Shown here in pieces: positions 36,395 through 45,312 of a stretch of 64,000 nt of DNA (its first letter is position 1; every line of letters begins with the position of its first letter). The translations under genes were made by a program, and so were the position numbers. This DNA comes from Pseudomonas sp. S09G 359. GTDB lineage: Bacteria; Pseudomonadota; Gammaproteobacteria; Pseudomonadales; Pseudomonadaceae. The stretch is from NCBI RefSeq assembly GCF_002843605.1, contig NZ_CP025263.1:4927501-4991500 (forward strand), read 5' to 3'. Below the pieces are notes generated by a model. It made no database searches and had not been told where the DNA came from. It was given only the letters and a program-made list of their open reading frames with translations.

Positions 36395-36442
36395 CCGCTA
36401 TCGGGCGCAAGTCGAATCGTCGCACCGCCCCTCCCACACTTT
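36395..36442. repeat. Solitary variant REP unit
   Basis: Reading on the minus strand, GTGGGAGGGGCGGTGCGACG then ATTCGACTTGCGCCCGATAGCGG, the same extended arm as in the REPIN at 25087-25196. No inverted partner is present. Confidence 0.8.
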
Positions 36443-36458
36443 AACCGCGTGCACATAG

Positions 36459-37910
36459 TCAAATCCCGCATAGCTTGCGCAGTAAAGCAGTATCGAGGTG
36501 ATTATCTACCAAGTCCGCCAACCGCTCGATATCCCGCTCACGCAAAGCGTGATAGTCAACCTCCTGCACATCCTGCAACCCAGCCCAACGCAGCAAAGCA
36601 CTACAGGCAGCCGGGGTTTCAAACACCCCATGCAGGTAGGTCCCAAGAATCTGCCCATCTGCACTCAAAGCCCCATCACTGCGACCATCATCCAACTGCA
36701 CCGCAGCCCGAGACAAACCATCGCCAGACGTCACCCCAGCATGAATCTCATACCCACTGACCTCAGCCCCCTCAAGCACCAACCGCCCCCGCACATTACG
36801 CAGTTGCTTCTCCTCTTCAAGCGTCGTACTAAACGCCAACAACCCCAACCCTTCACTGGACCCGGCAACCCCCTCTAACCCCAACGGGTCATGCACCTGC
36901 TCCCCAAGCATCTGCAACCCACCACAAATCCCCAACACCTTGCCGCCATAACGCAAATGCCGCACCACCGCCGCATCCCACCCATTGGCACGCAAATAGG
37001 CCAAATCACTGCGCACACTCTTGGACCCCGGCAAAATAATCAGATCCGCCGCCGGAATCGCCTGCCCCGGCCCAACAAACTGCAAATCCACCTGAGGATG
37101 CAGGCGCAACGGATCAAAATCCGTATGGTTACTGATGCGCGGCAACACCGGCACCACCACCTTGAGCACCTGCTCCGCCTTATCAATCTGACGCCGGTCA
37201 ATACCGTCCTCAGCCTCCAGGTGCAGGTCCATCACATACGGCAACACCCCCACCACCGGCTTACCGGTACGCGCCTCCAGCCAATCCAGCCCCGGCTGCA
37301 ACAAGGCGATATCGCCGCGAAAACGGTTGATGATAAAACCCTGGACCCGCGCCTGCTCGCTGGGCGACAGCAACTCAAGGGTGCCAACCAGATGGGCAAA
37401 CACCCCACCGCGATTGATATCCGCGATCAGCAGCACCGGGCAGTCCACCGCCTCGGCGAAGCCCATATTGGCGATGTCATTGGCGCGCAGATTGATCTCC
37501 GCAGGCGACCCCGCGCCTTCGACCATCACCACCGGATAGGCAGCGCTCAACCGCGCATGGGAGGCCAGCACCGCCTGCATCGCGATGGCTTTGTAGTCGT
37601 GATAGGCCACCGCATTCATGCTGGTAACCGCCCGACCGTGGATGATCACTTGCGAGCCGGTGTCGCTGTTGGGTTTGAGCAACACCGGGTTCATGTCGGT
37701 ATGCGGCGCCAGGTTGGCCGCCTGGGCCTGCACCGCCTGGGCGCGGCCGATTTCGCCGCCTTCGGCGGTCACGGCACTGTTGAGCGCCATGTTCTGCGGC
37801 TTGAACGGTGCCACCGCCACGCCCTGGCGCACCAGCCAACGGCACAGCGCGGTCACCAGGGTGCTTTTACCGGCATCGGAGGTGGTGCCTTGCACCATCA
37901 GCGTACTCAT
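36459..37910 (-). CDS. cobQ: Cobyric acid synthase
   Basis: A 483-aa glutamine amidotransferase that amidates positions b, d, e and g of adenosylcobyrinate diamide. The N-terminal P-loop [22 protein letters not shown] and [10 protein letters not shown] precede [21 protein letters not shown]. The C-terminal class I amidotransferase domain has the nucleophile Cys in [18 protein letters not shown] and the His in GTYLHGVFE. The 3' two thirds use many TTG, GGG and AGT codons and the plus strand there is nearly G-free in stretches, unlike the 5' third. Its start overlaps cobD by four bases. Confidence 0.95.
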   Translation of the reverse strand: MSTLMVQGTTSDAGKSTLVTALCRWLVRQGVAVAPFKPQNMALNSAVTAEGGEIGRAQAVQAQAANLAPHTDMNPVLLKPNSDTGSQVIIHGRAVTSMNAVAYHDYKAIAMQAVLASHARLSAAYPVVMVEGAGSPAEINLRANDIANMGFAEAVDCPVLLIADINRGGVFAHLVGTLELLSPSEQARVQGFIINRFRGDIALLQPGLDWLEARTGKPVVGVLPYVMDLHLEAEDGIDRRQIDKAEQVLKVVVPVLPRISNHTDFDPLRLHPQVDLQFVGPGQAIPAADLIILPGSKSVRSDLAYLRANGWDAAVVRHLRYGGKVLGICGGLQMLGEQVHDPLGLEGVAGSSEGLGLLAFSTTLEEEKQLRNVRGRLVLEGAEVSGYEIHAGVTSGDGLSRAAVQLDDGRSDGALSADGQILGTYLHGVFETPAACSALLRWAGLQDVQEVDYHALRERDIERLADLVDNHLDTALLRKLCGI

Positions 37911-38896
37911 ACCGCTTCCTTGTAGGCGGCCAGGGCCGCGTCGAGACGCTGCCAGTCGACGTCGGTGTCGGGCAGGCCGAAGCGCAGGCTGCTGTCGTGG
38001 GCAAACAGCCGCAGCAGGATGCCGCGCTGGGCCATGAATTCATGCATGCGCTCGGCGTGCGGTGTGATCAGCCATTGGAACAAGGCGCAGCCGCCCTGGG
38101 GCTGGAAGCCATGGCCTTCAAGCAAGGCATACAGGCGCTGGCCGGCTTCGATGCACCGCGCGCGTTGTCGCGCATGCCCGGCGGTGTCGCGCAGGCACGC
38201 CTGGCCCAGCACCCGTGTTGGCCCGCTGACCGCCCAGGGCCCGACTTGTTCGGCGAGCAACTTGAGCAACCGCCGTTCAGCCAGCACAAAGCCCAGCCGC
38301 ACACCGGCCAGGCCGAAAAATTTACCGAACGAGCGCAGCACAATCAGGCCAACCTGATGCGCCTGGCTGGCCAGGCTCAATTGCGGAGTCACGTCCATGA
38401 AGGCTTCGTCCACCACCAGCCAGCCACCGCGCTGGGCCAGCCGTGTGTGCCAGTCGAGCAGGCGTTGTGGGCTCAAGCTCAGGCCAGTGGGGTTGTTGGG
38501 GTTGACCACCACCAGCACGTCGAGGCCGTCGAGGAAGAAATCGACTTCCTGCTCCTGCACTTCGCGCACCACGTAACCAGCGCGGCGCCAGGCTTCGGCG
38601 TGCTCGGCGTAGCACGGTGACAACACGCCGACTTTGCCGGCACGGCGCAGGCGCGGCAGCAGTTGGATCGCCGCCTGGGAGCCGGGCACCGGCAATAGAT
38701 GGGCGGCGCCGTAATACTCGCTGGCGGCCTGTTCCAGGCCGTCGTCGGTTTCGGGCAAGCGTGCCCAGGCCCGCAGCGGGATCTCGGGGATCGGCCACGG
38801 CCACGGCGCGAGGCCGCTGGACAGGTCGAGCCAATCAGCCTCGGCAATCCCATACTGGAGCGACGCCTTGCGCAACCGACCACCGTGTTCAAGCAT
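37907..38896 (-). CDS. cobD: L-threonine-O-3-phosphate decarboxylase
   Basis: A 329-aa PLP enzyme starting [17 protein letters not shown]; the upstream extension is discarded. It has the class I/II aminotransferase motifs [28 protein letters not shown] and the PLP-lysine stretch [17 protein letters not shown]. It makes (R)-1-amino-2-propanol phosphate for the corrin side arm (CobD of Salmonella, CobC of P. aeruginosa). It overlaps cbiB by eight bases and cobQ by four. Confidence 0.92.
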   Translation of the reverse strand: MLEHGGRLRKASLQYGIAEADWLDLSSGLAPWPWPIPEIPLRAWARLPETDDGLEQAASEYYGAAHLLPVPGSQAAIQLLPRLRRAGKVGVLSPCYAEHAEAWRRAGYVVREVQEQEVDFFLDGLDVLVVVNPNNPTGLSLSPQRLLDWHTRLAQRGGWLVVDEAFMDVTPQLSLASQAHQVGLIVLRSFGKFFGLAGVRLGFVLAERRLLKLLAEQVGPWAVSGPTRVLGQACLRDTAGHARQRARCIEAGQRLYALLEGHGFQPQGGCALFQWLITPHAERMHEFMAQRGILLRLFAHDSSLRFGLPDTDVDWQRLDAALAAYKEAV

Positions 38897-39797
38897 AGAA
38901 TTGCGCCCCTGCACAAAGGATCAGCAGCCACAACCATACGCCGCGTTGCACCAGTTGCCAGCCTCGGTCGATGGAATCGGCATCCGCCGCCGGGCCTTCG
39001 CCCAATGGCGGACGCTGGTGCACTTCGCCGTGATAGATCGCCGCGCCGCCCAGTTCCACGCCCAGGGCGCCTGCACCGGCAGCCATCACGGGACCAGCGT
39101 TGGGGCTGTCCCAGGTCGGGCCCTGGGTGCGCCAGCATTTGAGGGCCAGTCGGGTCTTGCCCAATACGGCGTAGGTCAGCGCCACCAGGCGAGCAGGAAT
39201 GTAGTTCAGCACATCGTCGATTTTTGCCGCAGCCCAGCCGAAGCGTTCGAAGCGTTCGTTGCGATAGCCCCACATGGCGTCGAGGGTGTTGCTCAGGCGG
39301 TAGAGCACCACGCCCGGCACGCCCGCGACGACAAACCAGAACAGCGCGGCAAACACCGCGTCACTGCCGTTTTCCAGCACCGACTCGGTGGCGGCGCGGG
39401 CGACTTCGGTGCGGTCGAGTTCGCTGGTCTGGCGGCTGACCAGGTAGCTCACGCGCTTGCGCGCTTCATCCAGGTCATCGCTGCGCAACGCCTGGGCCAC
39501 CGGGATCACATGTTCGCCGAGGCTGCGCATGCCGAGGGCACAGTACAACGCGAGGATCTCCAGCACCCAACCGATATACGGCGCCCACGACAACGCGGTG
39601 GCCAGCAGGGTCAAGGGCACGACGGCGATAAACCAGGCAGTTACGCCATGGCTGCGCCAGCCGCGGCCGCCGCTGTTGAAACGCTGCTCGATGCGCCCGG
39701 CAAACGTGCCGAACGCTACCAGCGGATGCCAGCGCCTGGGTTCGCCCAGCAGCGCATCCAGCGCCACCGCAGCAACACACAGCAAGGCCACACTCAT
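38889..39797 (-). CDS. cbiB: Adenosylcobinamide-phosphate synthase CbiB
   Basis: A 302-aa membrane protein beginning [30 protein letters not shown], with the conserved [10 protein letters not shown] motif, [38 protein letters not shown] and [26 protein letters not shown]. It attaches the aminopropanol linker to adenosylcobyric acid (CobD in P. aeruginosa naming). ATGA overlap with bluB. Confidence 0.95.
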   Translation of the reverse strand: MSVALLCVAAVALDALLGEPRRWHPLVAFGTFAGRIEQRFNSGGRGWRSHGVTAWFIAVVPLTLLATALSWAPYIGWVLEILALYCALGMRSLGEHVIPVAQALRSDDLDEARKRVSYLVSRQTSELDRTEVARAATESVLENGSDAVFAALFWFVVAGVPGVVLYRLSNTLDAMWGYRNERFERFGWAAAKIDDVLNYIPARLVALTYAVLGKTRLALKCWRTQGPTWDSPNAGPVMAAGAGALGVELGGAAIYHGEVHQRPPLGEGPAADADSIDRGWQLVQRGVWLWLLILCAGAQFYA

Positions 39798-40444
39798 TGA
39801 CTCACTCCCCACACATTCTCATACAACATGTCACTCAACGGCCGAGGCTCGGTCCAGCCTTCGAGCTGCAACATCGGTGCCGGATAGAACTCGGTAACGG
39901 GCCCCAGGCACAACACGGCCAGGGGTTTGGCGCCAGGCGGCAGGCCCAGCAGGTCGGCCAGGGCCTGGGGCTCGAACAGCGAGACCCAGCCCATGCCCAG
40001 CCCTTCGACGCGGGATGCCAACCACAGATTCTGGATCGCACAGGACAGCGAGGCCATGTCCATTTCCGGCAAGGTGCGACGCCCGAAGATATGCCGCTCA
40101 CGATCATCCATCAGCGCCGCCACCAGCACTTCGGCACAGTCGTGGATGCCTTCGACCTTGAGCTTCATGAACTCATCGGAGCGCTCGCCCAACGCCTCGG
40201 CGGTGCGCACGCGCTCTTCCTCCACCAATTGCTGAATCTGCCCACGCAGCTGGCGGTCGCTGATGCGGATAAAGCGCCACGGTTGCATCAAGCCCACGCT
40301 CGGCGCCTGGTGCGCGGCCTGGAGCAGGCGCTGGAGCAATTCGGGGGCCACGCTGCCGCCGCTGAAGTGGCGCATATCGCGGCGTTCGGCGATGGCGCGG
40401 TAGACGGCCTGGCGGTCGGCCTCGGGGAAGGCGTTGTCGGTCAT
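39794..40444 (-). CDS. bluB: 5,6-dimethylbenzimidazole synthase BluB
   Basis: A 216-aa flavoprotein of the nitroreductase fold: [45 protein letters not shown], then [32 protein letters not shown] and the C-terminal [17 protein letters not shown]. BluB destroys reduced FMN with oxygen to make the lower ligand DMB, so cobalamin made here should carry DMB under aerobic conditions. It overlaps cobB by four bases (ATGA). Confidence 0.94.
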   Translation of the reverse strand: MTDNAFPEADRQAVYRAIAERRDMRHFSGGSVAPELLQRLLQAAHQAPSVGLMQPWRFIRISDRQLRGQIQQLVEEERVRTAEALGERSDEFMKLKVEGIHDCAEVLVAALMDDRERHIFGRRTLPEMDMASLSCAIQNLWLASRVEGLGMGWVSLFEPQALADLLGLPPGAKPLAVLCLGPVTEFYPAPMLQLEGWTEPRPLSDMLYENVWGVSQ

Positions 40445-41823
40445 GGCCTCTTCGGGGGCAAGCCCCCTCCCACAGTTGACCGCGTTCCAAATGTGGGAGG
40501 GGGCTTGCCCCCGATGGCGGTCTCCTTGTCAGGCAAAAATAACGCGGCCACCGCTGCCGGATTCGACGGAAAGTAAAAGTGCACGTAGGACGCAGTCATC
40601 CGCCCCTGCCGATACACCGCCTCGGCGCCGCGCCCACCATTGGGGCTCAGGCCGCGCGCGATGGGCTCCCACGCCGTGGTGGTCAAGGAATGGTGGTAGG
40701 TATGCCCGCGCAATGTGCCTTCCGGCAGCTCGACATTTTGCAGGGCCAGGGCCGCGAGTTTCTTTTGCATCACCGCGTCGCCCTGCAACAGGCCGACCAG
40801 TTCGGCGCGGGTGCCGTCGACGTCGGTGAGCGAGTCGAGCAGATAGAGCATGCCGCCGCACTCGGCGAGCAAGGGCTTGCCGGCGGCGTGATGGGCACGA
40901 ATGGCGTCAAGCATCGGGGTGTTTTCCGACAAGGCCTTGTGATGCAGCTCCGGATAACCACCGGGCAGATAGAGGCTGTCGGCGTCAGGCAATTCGCGAT
41001 CGTGGATCGGAGAAAAGAATTTCAGCTCGGCGCCCATCGCCCGCAGCAGGTCGAGGCTGGCGCCATAGGTAAAGGCGAAGGCTTCGTCACGCGCCACCGC
41101 AATGCGCACACCGGCCAGCAATGGCTCGGCCTCGATCACCTGTGGAGCGGCGAAGGTCACCGGTGGCGGCAACGCGACTTCACAACTGCTGCCCAGGGCT
41201 TGGGCGGCGGCGTCCAGGCGCACGTCGAGGTCATTCAGCTCACTGGCCTGCACCAGGCCGAGGTGACGGCTGGGCAGTTCGATCCCGGTTTCGCGGGACA
41301 GCGCGCCGTACCAACGCAGGCCTTCGGTGAGGCTGCCTTCGAGTAATTGCGCATGGCGCAGGGTGCCGACGCGGTTGGCCAGCACCCCGGCGAACGGCAG
41401 GTCCGGCTGGTAGCGCGCCAGGCCCAGGGCCAGTGCGCCGAAGGTCTGCGCCATGGCGGTGCCGTCGATCACGCCGAGCACCGGCACGCCAAAGTGCCGC
41501 GCCAGGTCGGCGCTGGACGGCGTACCGTCGAACAGCCCCATCACGCCTTCGATCAGGATCAGGTCGGCCTCCCCCGCTGCTTCCCACAGCAGGCGACGAC
41601 TTTCCTGCTCGCCCACCATCCACATGTCCAACTGATACACCGGCGCACCGCTGGCGCGCTCGTGGATCATCGGGTCGAGGAAGTCCGGGCCGCATTTGAA
41701 CACGCGTACCTTGCGCCCCAGGTTGCGGTGCAAACGGGCCAGCGCGGCGGTGACGGTGGTTTTGCCCTGGCCAGACGCCGGTGCGGCGATCAAGACAGCC
41801 GGGCAATGACGGGGCTGGTTCAA
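40441..41823 (-). CDS. cobB: Cobyrinate a,c-diamide synthase with a REP-encoded C-terminal tail
   Basis: A 460-aa enzyme that amidates carboxylates a and c. The P-loop ASGQGKTTVTAALARLH and VFKCGPDFLDPMIHERAS are N-terminal; the C-terminal amidotransferase domain has LAECGGMLYLLDSL and the His in RGHTYHHSLTTT. It starts with TTG (41823) overlapping the cobO stop as TTGA; no in-frame ATG lies near. The last 25 or so residues (GGKPPPTFGTRSTVGGGLPP plus KRP) are translated from a REP pair at 40452-40520, after the point where the family normally ends. The stop still overlaps bluB as ATGA. Confidence 0.93.
   Translation of the reverse strand: MNQPRHCPAVLIAAPASGQGKTTVTAALARLHRNLGRKVRVFKCGPDFLDPMIHERASGAPVYQLDMWMVGEQESRRLLWEAAGEADLILIEGVMGLFDGTPSSADLARHFGVPVLGVIDGTAMAQTFGALALGLARYQPDLPFAGVLANRVGTLRHAQLLEGSLTEGLRWYGALSRETGIELPSRHLGLVQASELNDLDVRLDAAAQALGSSCEVALPPPVTFAAPQVIEAEPLLAGVRIAVARDEAFAFTYGASLDLLRAMGAELKFFSPIHDRELPDADSLYLPGGYPELHHKALSENTPMLDAIRAHHAAGKPLLAECGGMLYLLDSLTDVDGTRAELVGLLQGDAVMQKKLAALALQNVELPEGTLRGHTYHHSLTTTAWEPIARGLSPNGGRGAEAVYRQGRMTASYVHFYFPSNPAAVAALFLPDKETAIGGKPPPTFGTRSTVGGGLPPKRP
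40452..40520. repeat. REP pair lying inside the cobB coding region
   Basis: Two inverted REP arms (CGGGGGCAAGCCCCCTCCCAC and GTGGGAGGGGGCTTGCCCCCG) with a short spacer of about 23 bases. Unlike the other REPINs, this one lies within an open frame and ends eight bases from the bluB start codon, so it also sits across the bluB ribosome site region. Confidence 0.9.
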
Positions 41824-42431
41824 AGTTCGACGCCCTTCTGTGCCTTGATACCGGCCTGGAAGGCGTGCTTGAGCATGCCCATTTCGGTAACGGTATCGCC
41901 CATTTCGATCAGTTCAGGCTTGGCGCCACGGCCGGTGACCACCACATGTTGCATCGGCGGGCGGGCTTGCAGGTCGCTAAGCACCTGGTCGAGGTCAAGG
42001 TAACCGTGCTTGAGGGCGATGTTCAGCTCATCCAGCACCACCAGGCCAATGGCCGGGTCTTGCAGCAGCTCACGGGACACCGCCCAGGCGGCTTCGGCGG
42101 CGGCGATGTCGCGCTGGCGGTCCTGGGTTTCCCAGGTAAAGCCTTCGCCCATTACATGGAAGCGCACTTGCTCGGGGAAGCGGCGGAAAAACAGCTCCTC
42201 ACCGGTGCTGTTACGCCCCTTGATGAACTGCACCACGCCGCACTGCATACCGTGGCCCATGGCCCGGGCCAGCATGCCGAACGCCGAGCTGCTCTTGCCC
42301 TTGCCATTGCCGGTGAGCACCAGCAGCAGGCCGCATTCGTTGGGGGAGTTGGCGATGCGCTCGTCGATCACGGCTTTTTTGCGCAGCATGCGTGCCAGGT
42401 GGCGTTCGTCGCGGTCGGGGGTATCGGTCAT
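41820..42431 (-). CDS. cobO: Cob(I)yrinic acid a,c-diamide adenosyltransferase CobO
   Basis: A 203-aa enzyme starting MTDTPDRDERHLARMLRKK with P-loop VLTGNGKGKSSSAFGMLARAMGHG, then VVQFIKGRNSTGEE, VVLDELNIALKHGYLDLDQVL and VVVTGRGAKPELIEMGDTVTEM. It is the CobA/CobO type corrinoid adenosyltransferase. First gene of the cob operon, 90 bases downstream of the cobalamin riboswitch. A CGGAGAG ribosome site precedes the ATG. Confidence 0.96.
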   Translation of the reverse strand: MTDTPDRDERHLARMLRKKAVIDERIANSPNECGLLLVLTGNGKGKSSSAFGMLARAMGHGMQCGVVQFIKGRNSTGEELFFRRFPEQVRFHVMGEGFTWETQDRQRDIAAAEAAWAVSRELLQDPAIGLVVLDELNIALKHGYLDLDQVLSDLQARPPMQHVVVTGRGAKPELIEMGDTVTEMGMLKHAFQAGIKAQKGVEL

Positions 42432-42520
42432 GGCAGCTCTCCGTTGGGAGTGAACAAAAACGGCGGGCAGGAAAAACACATACAGACAGCCAAGCATCGC
42501 CCACCGTGATGCTGTTGAAT

Positions 42521-42745
42521 GGTCCAGGCCGGTCTCCGGGCTCATGAGTGGCAGGCATGCCGACGCTGCGCCTTCCCATATCTCAGGCGATACAGTGGCA
42601 AAAAGGCAGCGTTTTTCTCATTTACCGTTGCGGGGGCAGCGCCGGGATCGCGGCAGCACTGTGTACAAGTGCGCTCACTCACCGGCTTCCCTGTTTCACC
42701 CTGTCGACCCACCGGTCACAGAGCACCTGAAACAAGCGGCGAAGG
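42521..42745 (-). promoter_or_regulatory. Cobalamin riboswitch
   Basis: On the minus strand the conserved blocks appear in order: AGGTGCTCTG (start near 42728), ACAGGGTGAAACAGGGAAGC then CGGTG, the B12 box core GCTGCCCCCGCAACGGTAA, and the closing GAGCCCGGAGACCGGCC ending near 42530. The element lies upstream of cobO, so adenosylcobalamin should turn down the whole cob operon. Confidence 0.95.
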
Positions 42746-42790
42746 TTAGTGGGTTGGGGGTGGAGCGTCAATTAAAGACGCCACAAAACC

Positions 42791-42846
42791 AATGTGGGAG
42801 ATTGTATGGTTGAGGGGCAAGCCTCAACCATAGAATCTCCCACATT
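42791..42846. repeat. REP-like long hairpin with a different core
   Basis: Arms AATGTGGGAGATT and AATCTCCCACATT close a second stem TATGGTTGAGG/CCTCAACCATA with a GGCAAG loop: about 24 bp with a single mismatch. The ends are REP-like but the core is unlike any other REP in the window. It lies after the NlpC/P60 stop and before the cob leader, in a position to insulate them. Confidence 0.85.
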
Positions 42847-42862
42847 TGGATCTTTTGCCGAT

Positions 42863-43402
42863 TCAGGGGTTACGCGCCAGATTCCCTGGCAGTACGCGCT
42901 TGGCGCTGAGGTAGGCATTCTGCCAATACGCCTTGGACAGAGTGTCCAGCTTCACCGTACCGCCGGTTTGCGGCGCATGCACAAAGCGGCCTTCGCCGAC
43001 GTAGATGCCGGCGTGGCTGACCTGGGAGCCGCCACCGGTGGCGAAGAACAGCAGGTCGCCGGTTTGCAGGTTCTGCTCGCTGACATCCTGGGCACGCATC
43101 ACGATCAGTTCGCGGGTGGTGCGCGGCAGGGAAATGCCCGCCGCGTCACGGTACACAAAGCCGATCAGGCCACTGCAGTCAAACCCCGAATCCGGCGTAT
43201 TGCCACCCCAACGATACGGCGTGCCAACCAGGCCCAGCGCGCGGAAGAGCACATCTTCGGCTGCAGGCGAATAATTCTGGCTGGAATAGTTGAACACCGG
43301 CTTGGGCTTGACCGCGACAGGCGCGGGCGGCGGTGGTCGGCTTGCGCAGGCGCTGAGCAGCGCGGCGCAAAGGATAAGAATCAGGCGGGCCGAGGTCGAC
43401 AT
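42863..43402 (-). CDS. NlpC/P60-family lipoprotein endopeptidase (first of a pair)
   Basis: A 179-aa lipoprotein with lipobox LSAC (Cys19), a Pro-rich linker (about 22-36) and an NlpC/P60 domain: GTPYRWGGNTPDSGFDCSGLIGFVYRDAAG with catalytic Cys76, VSHAGIYVGEGRFVHAP with His130 and the third polar residue His142. These enzymes cut peptidoglycan stem peptides in the periplasm, as in E. coli MepS. A paralogue follows upstream (43547-44191). Confidence 0.93.
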   Translation of the reverse strand: MSTSARLILILCAALLSACASRPPPPAPVAVKPKPVFNYSSQNYSPAAEDVLFRALGLVGTPYRWGGNTPDSGFDCSGLIGFVYRDAAGISLPRTTRELIVMRAQDVSEQNLQTGDLLFFATGGGSQVSHAGIYVGEGRFVHAPQTGGTVKLDTLSKAYWQNAYLSAKRVLPGNLARNP

Positions 43403-43546
43403 GTGCAGAACAATCCTGGTCTGGATGCGGCTTTCGCTGCCGAACGCTGAAAACCAGAACGCGCAAGCAAAGCTCGCGCGAACGGATTACAACAATATCC
43501 AGGGATTCTAGCGCTTACACGTCAAACTTCAAGTATCACTTTAAGT

Positions 43547-44191
43547 TTACTTGCTAGCGGTAACCGTAGTCGGGGCCATCGCGAGTGCGCGCTTGGCTTC
43601 GATGAAGGTTTTGCTCCAGTAGCTGTCACCCAGGCTATCGACCCGGACACCACCACTGCGGCGGCTGCTGGAGTGGATAAACTGGTTATCGCCCAGGTAG
43701 ATACCGGCATGGCTGACACGACCACGGCCTGCAGTACTAAAGAAAAGCAGATCACCCGGCTTGAGGTTGTTGCGTGCGACCAACGGTGCTTTCACGTTGA
43801 TCATTTCGCGGGTGGAGCGTGGCAGGTTCATGCCAGCTTCTTCACGAAACAGGTAGCCGATGAAACCACTGCAGTCGAAACCGGCTTCAGAGGTACCGCC
43901 AAAACGGTAACGGGTACCGATCAGGGACATGCCGCGTTCGAGGATGCTGTCGGCCAGGACTGGAAGCTGGTAAGGCTTGTTGCCGCCGAAGTTGGCGAGT
44001 TCGTTCTCAGTGGCCTGCTCTTCTTTATAAAGAGCGTCCTCATAGACAGTGGAGGACTGCGCTGCGACGAATTTTGCCTGGGATTGTTGTTGAGGTTTTT
44101 GCTGCTCAACCACCTGTTGAGGGTGGGAGGCGCAACCAAACAACAGGGTAACGAGTGCGAGAGGCACGAGGGGTGCGAAGCGATTTAGCAT
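43547..44191 (-). CDS. NlpC/P60-family lipoprotein endopeptidase (second of a pair)
   Basis: A 214-aa lipoprotein starting MLNRFAPLVPLALVTLLFGC (lipid Cys20), then a Gln-rich linker (PQQVVEQQKPQQQSQAKF) and the NlpC/P60 domain with catalytic Cys107 in FGGTSEAGFDCSGFIGYLF, His161 in RGRVSHAGIYLGDNQF and His173. It is a diverged tandem paralogue of the preceding gene (same fold and length of domain, different linkers). ATG at 44191 is preferred to an upstream GTG. Confidence 0.92.
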   Translation of the reverse strand: MLNRFAPLVPLALVTLLFGCASHPQQVVEQQKPQQQSQAKFVAAQSSTVYEDALYKEEQATENELANFGGNKPYQLPVLADSILERGMSLIGTRYRFGGTSEAGFDCSGFIGYLFREEAGMNLPRSTREMINVKAPLVARNNLKPGDLLFFSTAGRGRVSHAGIYLGDNQFIHSSSRRSGGVRVDSLGDSYWSKTFIEAKRALAMAPTTVTASK

Positions 44192-44404
44192 GGGCACGAC
44201 CGTGGCTGATATGTAAAGAAGCCGAGACTATGCCCTCTATCACATCGATTTGCAAATTCAATCGTGATCTATGTGACTTCTTGTTTGGACTATGACATCT
44301 AAGCCCTTAACACCCTATGCAACCCATTTGCGTGGCCAAACCGGCCCAAACGCGGGTTTTCTGACGCCTGGAATTTGCCAAAAGCCCCGTAAACAAAGGC
44401 TTGG

Positions 44405-45109
44405 CTACCAGCCGAGGGTTTCCTTGAGGAAGGGAATCGTCAGCTTGCGCTGAGCCTGCAACGAGGCTTGATCGAGCTGTTCGAGCAAATCGAACAAGGC
44501 GCTCATGCTGCGGGTACCACGCGTGAGAATGAAGTGCCCGACTTCGTCGGTGAGGTGCAGGCCGCGACGCGATGCGCGCAACTGCAGGGCGCGCAATTTA
44601 TCTTCGTCGGACAAGGGGCGCATCTGAAAGATCAGCGCCAGGGTCAGGCGCGATTTGAGGTCGGCCAGCTTGACCGGCAGCTCACGCGGCGAGGTGGACG
44701 CGGCAATCAGCAGGCGCCGGCCGCTGTCACGCAAGCGGTTGAACAGGTGAAACAGCGCCTCTTCCCACTCCGCCTTGCCAGCGATGGCCTGCAGGTCGTC
44801 CAGGCACACCAGTTCGTACTGCTCAAGCTGATCGAAGATGCCGATACCGCGGTCCATCAACTCAGCCAGCGGCAAGTAAACCGCCGGCTCGCCCATCTGC
44901 TCGAAACGCAGGCACGCCGCCTGCAACAGGTGGGTACGCCCCACGCCGTGCTTGCCCCACAGATAGATCAGGCTTTCGGTCCACCCGGCGTCGGCTTCGC
45001 AGAGCCGCTCGACATAGCCGAGTGCAGCGGCATTGGCGCCTGGGTAGTAGTTGATAAAGGTGGCGTCATCACGCAGACGCACACCTAAGGGCAGCTGAAT
45101 CGGTTTCAT
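44405..45109 (-). CDS. hda: DnaA regulatory inactivator Hda
   Basis: A 234-aa AAA+ protein: MKPIQLPLGVRLRDDATFINYYPGAN, a Walker A variant WGKHGVGRTHLLQAA (residues 51-65, Arg in place of the usual Lys), YELVCLDDLQAIAG as Walker B and LKSRLTLALIFQMRPLSDEDKLRALQLRA as the box VII/sensor region. Hda with the beta clamp stimulates DnaA-ATP hydrolysis. It sits next to the PerM-like gene and shares the divergent purMN neighbourhood as in P. aeruginosa. Confidence 0.92.
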   Translation of the reverse strand: MKPIQLPLGVRLRDDATFINYYPGANAAALGYVERLCEADAGWTESLIYLWGKHGVGRTHLLQAACLRFEQMGEPAVYLPLAELMDRGIGIFDQLEQYELVCLDDLQAIAGKAEWEEALFHLFNRLRDSGRRLLIAASTSPRELPVKLADLKSRLTLALIFQMRPLSDEDKLRALQLRASRRGLHLTDEVGHFILTRGTRSMSALFDLLEQLDQASLQAQRKLTIPFLKETLGW

Positions 45110-45276
45110 GCTGACTGAACGGCTCCAAACGAACCGTTAGTGGCCTCTGTGTAAAGTTTGCAAAGTTTATACCCGTGACGCCGGGCGCACAATGCAGCAG
45201 ACCACAAGCAAAATCAAAGGTTTGCGTTAACTTGGCGGTTTTGCGCAAATAGTTTGACAGCCTATCGCCATAAACT

Positions 45277-45302
45277 ACAAACCCGGCCGAAGCCGGGTTT
45301 GT
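45277..45302. terminator. Hairpin between the PerM-like gene and hda
   Basis: ACAAACCCGGC and GCCGGGTTTGT form a perfect 11-bp stem with a CGAA tetraloop. It follows the stop of the PerM-like gene by about 10 bases; the T-run is weak, so read-through into hda is possible. Confidence 0.7.
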
Positions 45303-45312
45303 GACGCAGCGG

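Larger units (their letters stand above)
36050..36458. other. Repeat-filled gap inside the cob operon (cobQ-cobU)
   Basis: A 409-base insertion-like gap between cobQ and cobU, both read leftwards. It contains a three-way-junction palindrome (36158-36246), a further hairpin around 36299-36333 and a variant REP unit (36395-36442). No credible gene. Confidence 0.8.
42432..42862. other. Regulatory gap between cobO and the NlpC/P60 gene
   Basis: A 431-base region between two leftward genes. It holds the cobalamin riboswitch (42521-42745), a region before cobO with a short GCATC/GATGC dyad that could form part of the expression platform, and a long REP-like hairpin (42791-42846). No gene. Confidence 0.85.

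Noticed and set aside
36037..36471. 144-codon frame across the cob repeat region
   Set aside because: It is built from palindromic repeat and REP sequence and has no sign of coding selection.
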